Shown here: positions 1 through 8,187 of the stretch, piece by piece
Position numbering within the stretch: position 1 is the stretch's first letter
How the letters are laid out: each line of letters opens with the position of its first letter
Source: Rhizobium subbaraonis
GTDB taxonomy: Bacteria > Pseudomonadota > Alphaproteobacteria > Rhizobiales > Rhizobiaceae
Length of the DNA stretch: 64,000 bases
Assembly (NCBI RefSeq): GCF_900220975.1
Contig: NZ_OBQD01000018.1
Coordinates: 1-64,000, forward strand
Reading direction: 5' to 3'
Position numbers and translations under genes: made by a program
The notes under the pieces: generated by a model
Seen by the model: only the letters and a program-made list of their open reading frames with translations
What the model was told of the DNA's origin: nothing
Database searches by the model: none

Positions 1-3000
1 GTGAAGGGCGATCTTGAGCCGATCGAGCTTTGCCAGAAGCTTGACCGCGCCTGCAACGGCAAGACGGCCGAGAACGGCGGCATCTACAAGACCGTATGCG
101 GCAACCCCGGACTGCCAGTCTACTACTTCACTGACGAAGATCTGATCATTTCCGAGCCGCAGACCTTCACGCCGTTCCCCGGCCTCGAAAAGACCTATAA
201 CGGCGCTCACGCCACCTATCCGGAACCGGATGAAGCGTGGTCCGCGAAGGACGCCCCGCCGCGGTATAGGAGCGACCTGGAAGCAGAAGACGACGGCCGC
301 CGCCTGATCGCCAATCTCACCTATGAGGCCGTGCCCTACAAGCGCCAGGTGCAGAGGCTCATGCGCGCGGCGATCGAGGCGAACCGACGCTTCCGCTCGC
401 ATCAAGGCGTCTTCACGCCGGCTGTGAAGCTCCTTGAGCCGCTGGACGTCATCGCATGGACCTCGGCCCGCAACGGCTACGACAACAAGCGCTTTCAGCT
501 TGGCGCTGTCGATGACCTGAACAACGTTAATCAGTCGGCCGCCTTCTCCGAACTTGACCCAACCGACTACGACTGGTCGAGCGACTACGAGCTTCCGACG
601 ACGACCGGGCCGCTCGGCAGGGTGAAGCCACAGCCGCGCGTGCTCGGAAGCTTCGGCGTCTTCCCCGCAACCGTGAAGGATGCACTTGGCGTCGATCGCC
701 GGCCCGCCATTCTTGCCGCGTGGCCCTACAATAATGACGACGTGGCAATCCGCGCGATCGCGTTTCAGGTTCGCGAGGCTGGAAAGACCGCCGTCATGTG
801 GCGGGGACGATCGGATCAACCGGAAGAGGGCGAAGCGCTGCTCGCGCCGTTCTCGCTTCTTCCGGATACCGACTATGAGGTGAAGGCCAAGTTCGTTGGC
901 GGCGGCAATACCGAACTGTTCGCCTGGTCGGCCTGGATGCCAGTCCGGACGCCCAACGTCCAGCTGACGGCCGCTGACATCCTCGACGGCGCCATCGTCG
1001 CGGCGAAGCTTGCCGACGCGGCCGTCGAAGCCAACAAGATCATGACCGGGGCTGTCACCGAGCTCAAGCTCGCCGATCGCGCCGTTTCCGATCTGAAGAT
1101 CAAGCTGGCCGCTATCAAAACCGAGTTGATCGAAAACCAGGCTGTCGTCGCGGCCGCTCTGGCCGACGTGGCAGTAACGCAGCAGAAGATTGCGACAAAC
1201 GCGGTAAGCCAGCTGAAGATCGCGGCTGATGCCGTGACGGAAGCGAAGGTTGCGGTAGACGCAATCACCCAAGGAAAGATCGCCAGCAATGCGGTCAATG
1301 AGCTGAAGCTCGCCGCCGCCGCCGTGACAGAGGCAAAGGTGGCCGTGGGCGCCATCACCCAGCTTAAGATCTCAACGGGCGCGGTGGGCAACGCGCAGCT
1401 CGCGGCTCTTGCCGTCGACGCCGCGAAACTGGCCACTAACGCGGTGACGACGACCAAGATCGCGGATGATGCGATTACAACGCCGAAGCTGGTCACCAAT
1501 GCTGTGGTAGCTGACAAAGTAGCTGCGGGTGCGATCACGGTTCAGAAGTTGCTTGTCGCCAATTTGGAGAACCCCTTTGCGGGCGCCGAGGTGGAAACGA
1601 CTTCCCCCTTTGTCAGCCTGTCTGCACGAGCCACATGGGCTACGATTTCGACCTCCCCCTCCGGCAAACCCACGGCCATGAGGATCAATGGCGCTGCGGC
1701 CGGGGCGAACACCGCCTTTAACTACCCGCCCAAATTGGCAGTCACTCCCGGTGAGGAGTACTATCTTGAGTTCTACGTGCGCAGGGACAGCGCATGGGAT
1801 GGCTCAAGCGGGAACAGCAAGCTTCGCATCGGTGACCAGAACAACTCTTTGCTGGCTGGTTACGCCTACGGGGCTACGGACCTTGCTTCGAATACCTGGG
1901 TGAAAAGAACCGCCGTGTTTACGGTGGCTAGCGGAGTGACCGAGCTCAACGTTACGCTGGTGGGGGATGCCACCGCAGGCAACGTTTGGCTCACGGACTT
2001 CGTTTGGCGAAAGATGGCATCCGCTGAGCTGATCGTTGACGGCGCCATCATTGCCAGCAAGGTAGCTGCGCTCGCGATTTCGGCGGCCAACATCCAGGCT
2101 GGCGCGATCACCGCGGGTAAGATTGCGGCCGATGCGGTCACGGCCACCAACATTGTGGCCGGCACGATTACCTCGACCGAGCTCGCTTCCAACTCCGTCG
2201 TTGCCGCGAAGATCGCGGCCGGGGCGATTGTCGCGGGCAAGATCGCCGCGGATGCCGTCACGGCGGCCAATGTCGTCGCCGGCACGCTGACGGCGGTCGA
2301 GCTTGCATCCAACTCGATCATCGCCGTCAAGATCGCAGCCAATGCCGTTACAACCGCCAAGATCGCGACCAACGCTGTAACCGCAAACGAGATTGCCGCT
2401 GGCACCATCACGGCGACGGAAATCGCCTCGAGCGCGATCACGACCGTCAAGCTAGCAGCCGAATCCATCACGGGCGCAAAGATCGCGGCCAACACAATCG
2501 GTGCGAACCACATTGCCGCGAACTCGATCACGGCGAAGCAGCTCGTCATCATGGACTGGGAAAACATTGTCCCGAACGGACAGTGGATTACCGGTGACAA
2601 TGCCGGGTGGGGCTCATATCCGAGTGGCTGGAACGTCGTCGGCGCCGGTGCCCGCCCACCGCAGCGCGGGGATTACATTCTTTCTACTCCGGGCGCCGCG
2701 GATGACCGTACCATGTCGACCTCCGGGCTAGATGTTCCGGTTCAGGGCGGCGAGCAGCTTAACGTTCAGTTCGATTGCGCCGGGTCCGGTTCGGGCGCGT
2801 CATGGGAATTCCGGGTGCGCTTGGTTTACTACGCGGCCGGCAGTTACCTGTCCGGCAGCACAGTAACGCTGTCGGGTACGTCCGTGAGCTGGCAACGTCA
2901 GAACGGCACCATGAGCGTGCCGGCCGCCGCGGACAGGATACAGCGCATCGAGATCACCAGGGCTGGAGGCGGCAGCAACAATGCGTTCATCACGAACGTG

Positions 3001-3567
3001 GTTGTTCGCCGCAAGAAGGGCGGCGAACTGATCGTTGATGGGGCGATCTCGGCTGACCACATCAGAGCCAACGCGATCGAGACGGACAAGATCATCCTCG
3101 GCGGCGTGACGACAACCAAGCTCGCTGCCAGTGCTGTCACCCTCGTGACGAGTGCCTTTGCCAGCGGATTGACCAACGATTTCGGGCCATCCGGATCGAG
3201 CACCGTGAACGTGGCGTCTGCGAGCATCAGTGTCGCAGACGCGGATGCCGTGGACATCACCGCAACGTTTACGATCCACAATTCGCAGACCACATCCGTC
3301 ACTTCGGCCGAGACCATCACGACGGTCGAGATCTTACGGGGCAGCACAGTCATCAACACGCGAACGATCGTCGACTCTTCTTATGTTTACGCCGGCGCCG
3401 GCTCCGCCCGCTCAGCGCTGAAGCCGACCGTGACCATTGCCTTCTCCGATACCGGATTCTCGGGTTCGGGAACGATCACCTACACGGTTCGATGCTCGTC
3501 AACCTATCCCGATGGCGCGGTGCGAGCCCGCGACAGGTACATCCGCCTGATGGCGACGAAGAGGTGA
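1..3567 (+). CDS. Phage tail tip / host-specificity fibre protein, 5'-truncated
   Basis: The frame is open from the first base, so the N-terminus almost certainly lies left of the window; the GTG at position 1 has no visible ribosome site. The visible 1188 residues are modular. Residues 1-320 are a globular region that reads like the C-terminal part of a siphovirus tail-tip (gpJ-like) protein. Two long stretches of about 10-residue repeats (AVT..KIA.. type, residues about 321-515 and 675-850) follow. Each is followed by a 140-170 residue beta-rich, carbohydrate-binding-like module containing Trp and Gly (about 520-670 and 852-1005). A short third repeat and a beta-rich C-terminus (about 1050-1188) end the protein. 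The repeats probably form an extended trimeric stalk carrying receptor-binding modules. Small tail-associated genes follow immediately. Tail-fibre identity is an inference from architecture and neighbours. Confidence 0.75.
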   Translation: MKGDLEPIELCQKLDRACNGKTAENGGIYKTVCGNPGLPVYYFTDEDLIISEPQTFTPFPGLEKTYNGAHATYPEPDEAWSAKDAPPRYRSDLEAEDDGRRLIANLTYEAVPYKRQVQRLMRAAIEANRRFRSHQGVFTPAVKLLEPLDVIAWTSARNGYDNKRFQLGAVDDLNNVNQSAAFSELDPTDYDWSSDYELPTTTGPLGRVKPQPRVLGSFGVFPATVKDALGVDRRPAILAAWPYNNDDVAIRAIAFQVREAGKTAVMWRGRSDQPEEGEALLAPFSLLPDTDYEVKAKFVGGGNTELFAWSAWMPVRTPNVQLTAADILDGAIVAAKLADAAVEANKIMTGAVTELKLADRAVSDLKIKLAAIKTELIENQAVVAAALADVAVTQQKIATNAVSQLKIAADAVTEAKVAVDAITQGKIASNAVNELKLAAAAVTEAKVAVGAITQLKISTGAVGNAQLAALAVDAAKLATNAVTTTKIADDAITTPKLVTNAVVADKVAAGAITVQKLLVANLENPFAGAEVETTSPFVSLSARATWATISTSPSGKPTAMRINGAAAGANTAFNYPPKLAVTPGEEYYLEFYVRRDSAWDGSSGNSKLRIGDQNNSLLAGYAYGATDLASNTWVKRTAVFTVASGVTELNVTLVGDATAGNVWLTDFVWRKMASAELIVDGAIIASKVAALAISAANIQAGAITAGKIAADAVTATNIVAGTITSTELASNSVVAAKIAAGAIVAGKIAADAVTAANVVAGTLTAVELASNSIIAVKIAANAVTTAKIATNAVTANEIAAGTITATEIASSAITTVKLAAESITGAKIAANTIGANHIAANSITAKQLVIMDWENIVPNGQWITGDNAGWGSYPSGWNVVGAGARPPQRGDYILSTPGAADDRTMSTSGLDVPVQGGEQLNVQFDCAGSGSGASWEFRVRLVYYAAGSYLSGSTVTLSGTSVSWQRQNGTMSVPAAADRIQRIEITRAGGGSNNAFITNVVVRRKKGGELIVDGAISADHIRANAIETDKIILGGVTTTKLAASAVTLVTSAFASGLTNDFGPSGSSTVNVASASISVADADAVDITATFTIHNSQTTSVTSAETITTVEILRGSTVINTRTIVDSSYVYAGAGSARSALKPTVTIAFSDTGFSGSGTITYTVRCSSTYPDGAVRARDRYIRLMATKR
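961..1545 (+). repeat. Decapeptide (30-nt) repeat block 1 inside the tail protein gene
   Basis: Degenerate 30-nt units encode about 19 copies of a ten-residue motif of the form AVTxxKIAxx. Copies differ in sequence but keep the period. Block 2 of the same gene has the same design. Confidence 0.75.
2026..2550 (+). repeat. Decapeptide (30-nt) repeat block 2 inside the tail protein gene
   Basis: About 17 degenerate 30-nt units encode the same AITxxKIAxx period as block 1. Both this block and the short third one (about 3022-3140) open with the same residues, ELIVDGAI, which suggests module duplication during fibre evolution. Confidence 0.75.
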
Positions 3568-3573
3568 TCCCGC

Positions 3574-3987
3574 ATGGGTGTTCGCTACGTGAAGTATAGG
3601 ACAGATACCGGCGAGATCATCGCCACCGGCACCTGCTCCAACCAGGAGCACTGCTTCTTGCAAATGGAGGACGCCGAGAATGAGCACATCTTGCTCGATG
3701 TCTCAGCCGACGATGCAACGCAATGGATCGACGACCAGGGCGAGCTTGCCGATCGTCCGGTGCTCGATCTACCTACAGCAACATCGATCGCAGCGGATGG
3801 CATCGCCGAGGTGGTCGGCGCGCTACCGGCCGGAACCGTGGTGCGCTTCAATGGTGCGGCAGCTACCACGGACGGCGCCGCCTTCGCCTTCACCACCGAT
3901 ATGCCGGGCACCTATGTGTTCGATTTCGAGCCGCCGTTTCCGTACATCCCGTGCACACTGACGGTCGAGGCCACCGATGCGATTTGA
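3574..3987 (+). CDS. Hypothetical phage tail-associated protein (137 aa)
   Basis: ATG lies 6 nt after the tail gene stop, with GAGGTGA (overlapping that stop) as a possible ribosome site. The protein is acidic, with an N-terminal half rich in short beta-like stretches and two Cys close together (positions 17 and 23). The C-terminal half resembles a small immunoglobulin-like/beta-sandwich module (VVRFNGAA...TYVFDFEPPFPY). It has no signal peptide or membrane segment. Position between the tail fibre and a DUF4376 gene suggests a tail accessory or fibre-associated role. No family was recognised with confidence. Confidence 0.7.
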   Translation: MGVRYVKYRTDTGEIIATGTCSNQEHCFLQMEDAENEHILLDVSADDATQWIDDQGELADRPVLDLPTATSIAADGIAEVVGALPAGTVVRFNGAAATTDGAAFAFTTDMPGTYVFDFEPPFPYIPCTLTVEATDAI

Positions 3988-4366
3988 CATTCGCGAGGAT
4001 CAGTCTGGCCGAGCTGATCGGGTCAACGCCGAGCGTGATCGGCGGATTGTGGCCGGCCTTGTCTTCGGCGGCATTCTCTACCAGACGCGCGACCAGGACA
4101 GGGAGAACATTGCCGGCGCCGGGGCGCTGGCTATCGCCGCCATCATGAACGGCGCACAGCCTGGCGACTATCGCTGGCATGGTGGCGATACCGACTTCAC
4201 CTGGATTGCCGCCGACAACAGCCTGCATGTGATGGACGCGCCGACCCTGATCGCCCTCGGCAATGCCGTGGTCAATCACAAGGCGGCGCTCATTCATGCG
4301 GCGCGCGTGATCAAGGACATGAACCCGATCCCGGCTGATTTCGCCAACGACACCTACTGGCCGTAG
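3977..4366 (+). CDS. DUF4376-like phage tail protein
   Basis: The start ATG overlaps the end of the preceding gene by 11 nt, so the two are likely translationally coupled. The 129-residue protein begins with a charged helix (INxERDRRI-like: VNAERDRRIVAGLVFGG), followed by YQTRDQDRENI and a WIAADN...LGNAVVNHKAALIHAARVI helix. This pattern is typical of DUF4376 proteins found next to tail fibres, often associated with fibre assembly. Family assignment is by recognition of this pattern, not by a search. Confidence 0.65.
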   Translation: MRFDIREDQSGRADRVNAERDRRIVAGLVFGGILYQTRDQDRENIAGAGALAIAAIMNGAQPGDYRWHGGDTDFTWIAADNSLHVMDAPTLIALGNAVVNHKAALIHAARVIKDMNPIPADFANDTYWP

Positions 4367-4391
4367 CCGACCGGGTGGCCGTGGCGCGTAA

Positions 4392-4502
4392 ACGCCTCAT
4401 GCGACGGGTCAACAGCCCCACTGGGGGAACGAACGCGACTACGGCACGAACGTCTTCGACCGGCAAGAGTTTGAGGAAATGGCGGAGGTTTTGAAGCAGT
4501 GA
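4392..4502 (+). pseudogene. Possible 3' remnant of a small phage gene
   Basis: From about 4419 to the TGA at 4500-4502 one frame reads as plausible protein (HWGNERDYGTNVFDRQEFEEM then AEVLKQ). The frame has no ATG or GTG before this segment and closes at a TAA upstream (4389-4391). The segment may therefore be the end of a gene whose beginning has been lost or frame-shifted. The next frame over is open from GTG 4381 but gives an Arg/Ser/Thr-rich peptide of low plausibility. The stop overlaps the start of the next small gene, as intact phage gene pairs do. Confidence 0.3.
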
Positions 4503-4648
4503 GAGGCACCTTCATCGTGCCCTTGAACGCCACTCAAGGCGTCTTCGAAACTTTCATGGGCCTCACGATCGAGGAGGTCCACTGTACGTATTCGGTGAGC
4601 GGGCGCGGTCAGAACAAGGCAGTAATGGAAGTGCTGATCTCACCTTAA
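4499..4648 (+). CDS. Small hypothetical phage protein (49 aa)
   Basis: GTG at 4499 overlaps the upstream TGA (GTGA arrangement). The purine-rich GGCGGAGG about 15 nt upstream may serve as ribosome site. The 49 residues (RGTFIVPLNATQGVFETFMG at the N-terminus, ending SGRGQNKAVMEVLISP) look like a small beta-rich domain with one Cys. This is the last tail-side gene before composition changes and the cargo-like region begins. No family recognised. Confidence 0.45.
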   Translation: MRGTFIVPLNATQGVFETFMGLTIEEVHCTYSVSGRGQNKAVMEVLISP

Positions 4649-4890
4649 TGCCGCAGTAACAGGAAAATTCCAGTCAAATTACGGCAACGGCGTAGTTTGC
4701 TGTAAGCTACCGCCTTTTTCGATGTCGCGACCACCTGCTCTTGCAAGTTTTGCGGGTAGCCAGTTAGCGTCAGTCGCATTTTCACGCTAATAGTGTGCGG
4801 ATCCTATGGCACCATACGTGTTGTTGTGGGGGCGTCGAACGTGCATCCGGAGTGCTTTTGAATTTGAATATTCATAATGGAGGGAATGAC

Positions 4891-6510
4891 ATGACATCAA
4901 CAGCAAGCAGGCTCGCTTTCCTAGCTCTACTCCTCGCGACAACCACTCTGTATGGCGGAAGCGTAGCCTCCGCCCAAACTGCTGAAGTCCCGCCGGCAAT
5001 CACTACACCGGAAAGGGTCGACACACGGATAGGCCCACTCGACTTCAAGGACGGCATGCCGAACGATGAGACCATCGCCAAAGTGTATGACAACCTGGCC
5101 TTCAGCCACGCATTCCAGGCGTTTGTGAACACCATGCAAGGAGTCAGCATACGCGCCCTTCACAAAGGCTTACTGAGCGCCGGCGTCAAGGATAACGAAG
5201 TTCTTGTCTTCTCCGAGCTGATGGATGCCAAGTCGCTTTTTCTGACGGCCAATGCGGACACCGTCTACTCCATGGGTATGCTCGATCTGACCAAGGGCCC
5301 TATGGTGCTGGAGGTGCCGCCAAAGGCGCTGGGTGCCATTGATGACTACTGGTTCCGCTGGGTCATCGACATCGGCCTGCCTGGTCCGGACCGGGGCGAG
5401 GGCGGAAAATATCTGATCCTGCCACCCGGCTATGACGGTCCGCTGCCGAGTGGCTTCAACATCGCCCATGCCCGGACCAACCTTGTAATATGGTTCGCTC
5501 GCTCGTTCCTGGAGAACAACGATCCGAAGCCCGTGGCCGAAACGATCAGAAAGTTCACCAAGGTCTATCCATACGAGGCAGGCGGAGTCGGCACTCCCAT
5601 CGCCAGCTTTCTGAGTGGCGAGGCTAAACTAGGGAAAATCACGCCACCGCCGCCGACCGTGTTCCACGAAGGAACCGGCAAGGTTATGAACACCATCCCG
5701 CCAAACGACTTCAGCTACTTTGAGATGCTCAACGAAGTTGTGCAGCAGGAGCCGGCAGAGTCGCTCGACCCCGAATTGATGGGCCCAATCGCCGCCATCG
5801 GCATTATTAAAGGCAAACCCTTTGCGCCTGATGAGCGGATGAAGAAGATCCTCACCGAAGCAGTTGCGCTTGCCAACGCCACCTCGCGCACTCTGTTTAT
5901 GGCTCCCCGTGATCCCAGCTTCTACTACTATCCCGGCTCGGGTTGGCAGAACATGCTGTTTGAGGTTGGCTACGAGTTTGAGACGCCGATTCCGCGTATT
6001 ACAGACGACGGCGTGGTCCCCTACCCTCCAACGGGCTATCGCGCTCTCGACGCGCGAACAAACTTTTTCTATGGCGTAACCGGGATCACGCCCGCGATGG
6101 CCATGCGGCTGCCCGGCATCGGTTCTACATACCTGTGGACGATGGTGGATGCAGATAAAAAGCCGTTCGACGGAGCAAAAACTTACAAGGTGACCCTACC
6201 GAAGGACATCCCACAGGCGAACTTCTGGTCCTTCACACTCTACGACAACATGACGCGCTCAATGCTCGACACGCCGCAGCGCTATCCTCGCGCAGGTAGC
6301 CAGAGCTTTCCTTCGCCTGCTGCGGAAGCGGACGCCGACGGCACGACCACGATCTACTTCGGTCCGACGCAACCTGCGAATGTCAAACGAGGCAACTGGA
6401 TCCAGACCATGCCCGGTAAAGGCTTTATCCCGTGCCTGCGGCTTTACAGCCCGCTTGAACCGTTCTTCACCAAGGAATGGCGACCAAGCGAGGTCGAACT
6501 CGTGAACTAG
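4891..6510 (+). CDS. DUF1254/DUF1214 domain protein, exported (539 aa)
   Basis: ATG 4891 is preceded by GGAGGG and opens a clear Sec signal peptide (LAFLALLLATTTLYGG, cleavage after SVASAQ). A start 96 nt further upstream in the same frame would bury the signal and is rejected. The mature part has an N-terminal DUF1254 domain (about 60-200, with NADTVYSMGMLDL and an ILPPGYDG segment) and a C-terminal DUF1214 domain (about 410-530, SFTLYDNMTRSMLD then RLYSPLEPF). The family is widespread and exported, but its function is not established. It lies between the phage tail genes and the tRNA, so it is likely cargo of the integrated element. A second, shorter DUF1254 protein is encoded at 22098-23543. 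Confidence 0.85.
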   Translation: MTSTASRLAFLALLLATTTLYGGSVASAQTAEVPPAITTPERVDTRIGPLDFKDGMPNDETIAKVYDNLAFSHAFQAFVNTMQGVSIRALHKGLLSAGVKDNEVLVFSELMDAKSLFLTANADTVYSMGMLDLTKGPMVLEVPPKALGAIDDYWFRWVIDIGLPGPDRGEGGKYLILPPGYDGPLPSGFNIAHARTNLVIWFARSFLENNDPKPVAETIRKFTKVYPYEAGGVGTPIASFLSGEAKLGKITPPPPTVFHEGTGKVMNTIPPNDFSYFEMLNEVVQQEPAESLDPELMGPIAAIGIIKGKPFAPDERMKKILTEAVALANATSRTLFMAPRDPSFYYYPGSGWQNMLFEVGYEFETPIPRITDDGVVPYPPTGYRALDARTNFFYGVTGITPAMAMRLPGIGSTYLWTMVDADKKPFDGAKTYKVTLPKDIPQANFWSFTLYDNMTRSMLDTPQRYPRAGSQSFPSPAAEADADGTTTIYFGPTQPANVKRGNWIQTMPGKGFIPCLRLYSPLEPFFTKEWRPSEVELVN

Positions 6511-6580
6511 TCCACGGGACACACGATAGCATCGCGGTCTAGCTATTGAACGTTATCCCCTGTTTCTGGCTCAAGTCTAT

Positions 6581-6605
6581 GGTCACTCCAGTACCTGGAG
6601 TGACC
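6581..6605. repeat. Perfect 11-bp inverted repeat, 3-nt spacer (operator-like)
   Basis: GGTCACTCCAG, TAC, CTGGAGTGACC. Both arms match perfectly. The size and tight spacing resemble operators of dimeric regulators such as the MerR family, but no MerR gene is in view. It lies 70 nt after the DUF1254 stop and 180 nt before the 89-aa gene. Confidence 0.5.
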
Positions 6606-6636
6606 CCCCATATGCGACGCGCTGGTGAGGCGACTT

Positions 6637-6650
6637 GTGGCCTAGGCCAC
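6637..6650. repeat. Perfect 14-nt palindrome
   Basis: GTGGCCTAGGCCAC, centred on an AvrII-type CCTAGG hexamer, 32 nt after the larger inverted repeat. It is in the same gene-free stretch upstream of the 89-aa gene. Role unknown. Confidence 0.4.
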
Positions 6651-6785
6651 CAGTGGCGAGACCACATGTCAATTTTGATAGACACGGTTACGCACTCGTA
6701 CGATGATGGGGTATCGGCTCCAACTGCATGGCAGGAACGACAGGGAGATGGCATCTCTCGCCTCACCTATTTGGAGGGAGTCTCA

Positions 6786-7055
6786 ATGTCCACATCCTTC
6801 GTCTACGATGCGGCTGGGTATCCAGTGTTTCCAGGTAGCAGCAAACACGACAAAGTGTTCGGTCCCGATGACCTTAACACTCTGCAATCCGTCTTTGATG
6901 CCTGCCTTCAGGAATGTGGCCTTACTCGCGAGAGTGAATTGGCCGAGGCCCTAGGCAGCGCCATCATCCGCCTCTACACACAGGGTCAGCGCGATCCTGA
7001 TTTAATCAAGACGATGCTTACGGGGGCGTTTAAACGGCGGCGGGGAAAACTTTAG
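6786..7055 (+). CDS. Hypothetical protein (89 aa)
   Basis: ATG 6786 follows a good ribosome site (GGAGGG, 6 nt spacing). The frame stays open 240 nt upstream, but that part reads poorly and has no ribosome site. The protein is soluble and mostly helical, with FGPDDLNTLQSVFDACLQEC, then LAEALGSAIIRLYTQGQRDP, and a basic C-terminus (FKRRRGKL). The pattern is like small rhizobial proteins of unknown function found singly on chromosomes and plasmids. It lies between the DUF1254 gene and the tRNA, inside the probable integrated element. Confidence 0.7.
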   Translation: MSTSFVYDAAGYPVFPGSSKHDKVFGPDDLNTLQSVFDACLQECGLTRESELAEALGSAIIRLYTQGQRDPDLIKTMLTGAFKRRRGKL

Positions 7056-7063
7056 GCATGCGT

Positions 7064-7117
7064 TTTTGACACTAGACCGGAATTTTAGAAGTTCCGCTTT
7101 TCGCTGTCAAAATTCCG
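7064..7117 (+). other. Two mutually exclusive hairpins sharing a 3' arm
   Basis: TTTTGACA (7064-7071) can pair with TGTCAAAA (7105-7112). CGGAATTTT (7078-7086) can pair with AAAATTCCG (7109-7117). The two 3' arms overlap, so only one stem forms at a time. It starts 8 nt after the 89-aa gene stop and could be its terminator or an attenuator-like switch. Confidence 0.4.
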
Positions 7118-7191
7118 AAAATCCGGGTCCGGCTACACGTGGCTAGCCGATTGGCTAACCCTCATATAATGCATTGATTTTAAAAGTAAAA

Positions 7192-7267
7192 TGGTGGGCC
7201 CGGAGGGACTCGAACCCCCAACCAAGCGGTTATGAGCCGCCGGCTCTAACCATTGAGCTACAGGCCC
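7192..7267 (-). tRNA. tRNA with CAU anticodon, Ile2-type (would be auto-called tRNA-Met)
   Basis: The complement reads GGGCCTG as the 5' acceptor strand and CGGGCCC-A-CCA at the 3' end, with CCA encoded. The D-arm is GCTC...GAGC, and the anticodon stem-loop is GGCGG-CTCATAA-CCGCT. The T-arm contains GGTTCGAGT. The length is 76 nt. The anticodon arm with its G-T closing pair and TTGG variable region resembles E. coli ileX far more than elongator or initiator tRNA-Met. The C34 would therefore be modified to lysidine to read AUA. The 3' end faces the prophage-like region, making it a likely attachment site. Confidence 0.9.
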
Positions 7268-7411
7268 ATGCCGGTGGCGGCATGCGGGGGTCAATGGCAG
7301 CCCCGGAGGTTCCGTCTAGACGAATTCTTTCCGGCCGACAAGCATCGCCGCAATGCTTACACAATGTCGCGGGAATAAACGACGTGAGGGACAACCAAGC
7401 GGAGATATTGA

Positions 7412-8158
7412 ATGTTTCGACCGAGACTGTCGCGCGCCGTCATGAGCGGCGTGATCGCCACCACCCTGGCCGCGGGCTTTTTCGTACCGGCCCACGCACA
7501 GGAAGCACGGCAGCGCGAGGCCGTCATCACCGTCACCGGCGAGGGCCGGTCCAACATTGCGCCCGACATGGCGCTTGTCGAGCTTGGCGTCGTCAAGGAC
7601 GGCAAGACGGCGCGTGAGGCGCTCGATGCCAACAATGCCGCCATGGCCGAGGTGATGAAGGCCCTGAAGGACGCCGGCATCGCCGAGCGCGACCTGCAGA
7701 CCTCGGGCTTCAGCATCAGTCCGCAATACCAGTTCCCCCAGGGCGACAACGGCGAGGCCAAGCCCCCCGTCCTCGTCGGCTTCCAGGTGTCCAACATGCT
7801 GTCGGTGCGCGTCCGCGACCTGTCCCGGCTTGGCCCGATCCTGGACCAGACCGTGACGCTCGGCATCAACCAGACCGGCGGCATCACCTTCACCAACGAC
7901 AAGCCGGACGAAGCCATCAGCGCGGCACGCAAGAGCGCGGTTGCCGATGCGATCGCGCGCGCAAAGGAACTGACGGCGGCTGCCGGCATCGGCCTGGGCA
8001 AGGTCCTCGAAATCTCCGAGACGTCCTACCGCCCGCAGCCCGTTCCGATGATGCGCGCGGCGATGGCGAAGGATTTCGCCGCCGAGGCCGTGCCGGTCGC
8101 CACCGGTGAAAGCAGCTATTCCGTCACCGTCAACATGACCTTCGCTCTGACGAACTGA
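7412..8158 (+). CDS. SIMPL (DUF541) domain protein, periplasmic (248 aa)
   Basis: ATG 7412 is preceded by GCGGAG at about 9 nt. A signal peptide occupies residues 1-30 (SGVIATTLAAGFFVPAHAQE). The mature protein is one SIMPL/DUF541 domain: ITVTGEGRSNIAPDMALVEL at the start, the LQTSGFSISPQY segment, and VTVNMTFALTN at the end. Members such as the BP26/OMP28 antigens of Brucella assemble in the periplasm or envelope, and some are linked to oxidative-stress tolerance. The gene stands alone right after the tRNA and is normal chromosome in style. Confidence 0.9.
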   Translation: MFRPRLSRAVMSGVIATTLAAGFFVPAHAQEARQREAVITVTGEGRSNIAPDMALVELGVVKDGKTAREALDANNAAMAEVMKALKDAGIAERDLQTSGFSISPQYQFPQGDNGEAKPPVLVGFQVSNMLSVRVRDLSRLGPILDQTVTLGINQTGGITFTNDKPDEAISAARKSAVADAIARAKELTAAAGIGLGKVLEISETSYRPQPVPMMRAAMAKDFAAEAVPVATGESSYSVTVNMTFALTN

Positions 8159-8187
8159 GCCGGACCGAAGCCGCCACAATACGGACA

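Noticed and set aside
961-2550. CRISPR-like periodicity of about 30 nt
   Set aside because: Units are degenerate, in frame and contiguous, with no constant repeat and variable spacer; they encode decapeptide repeats.
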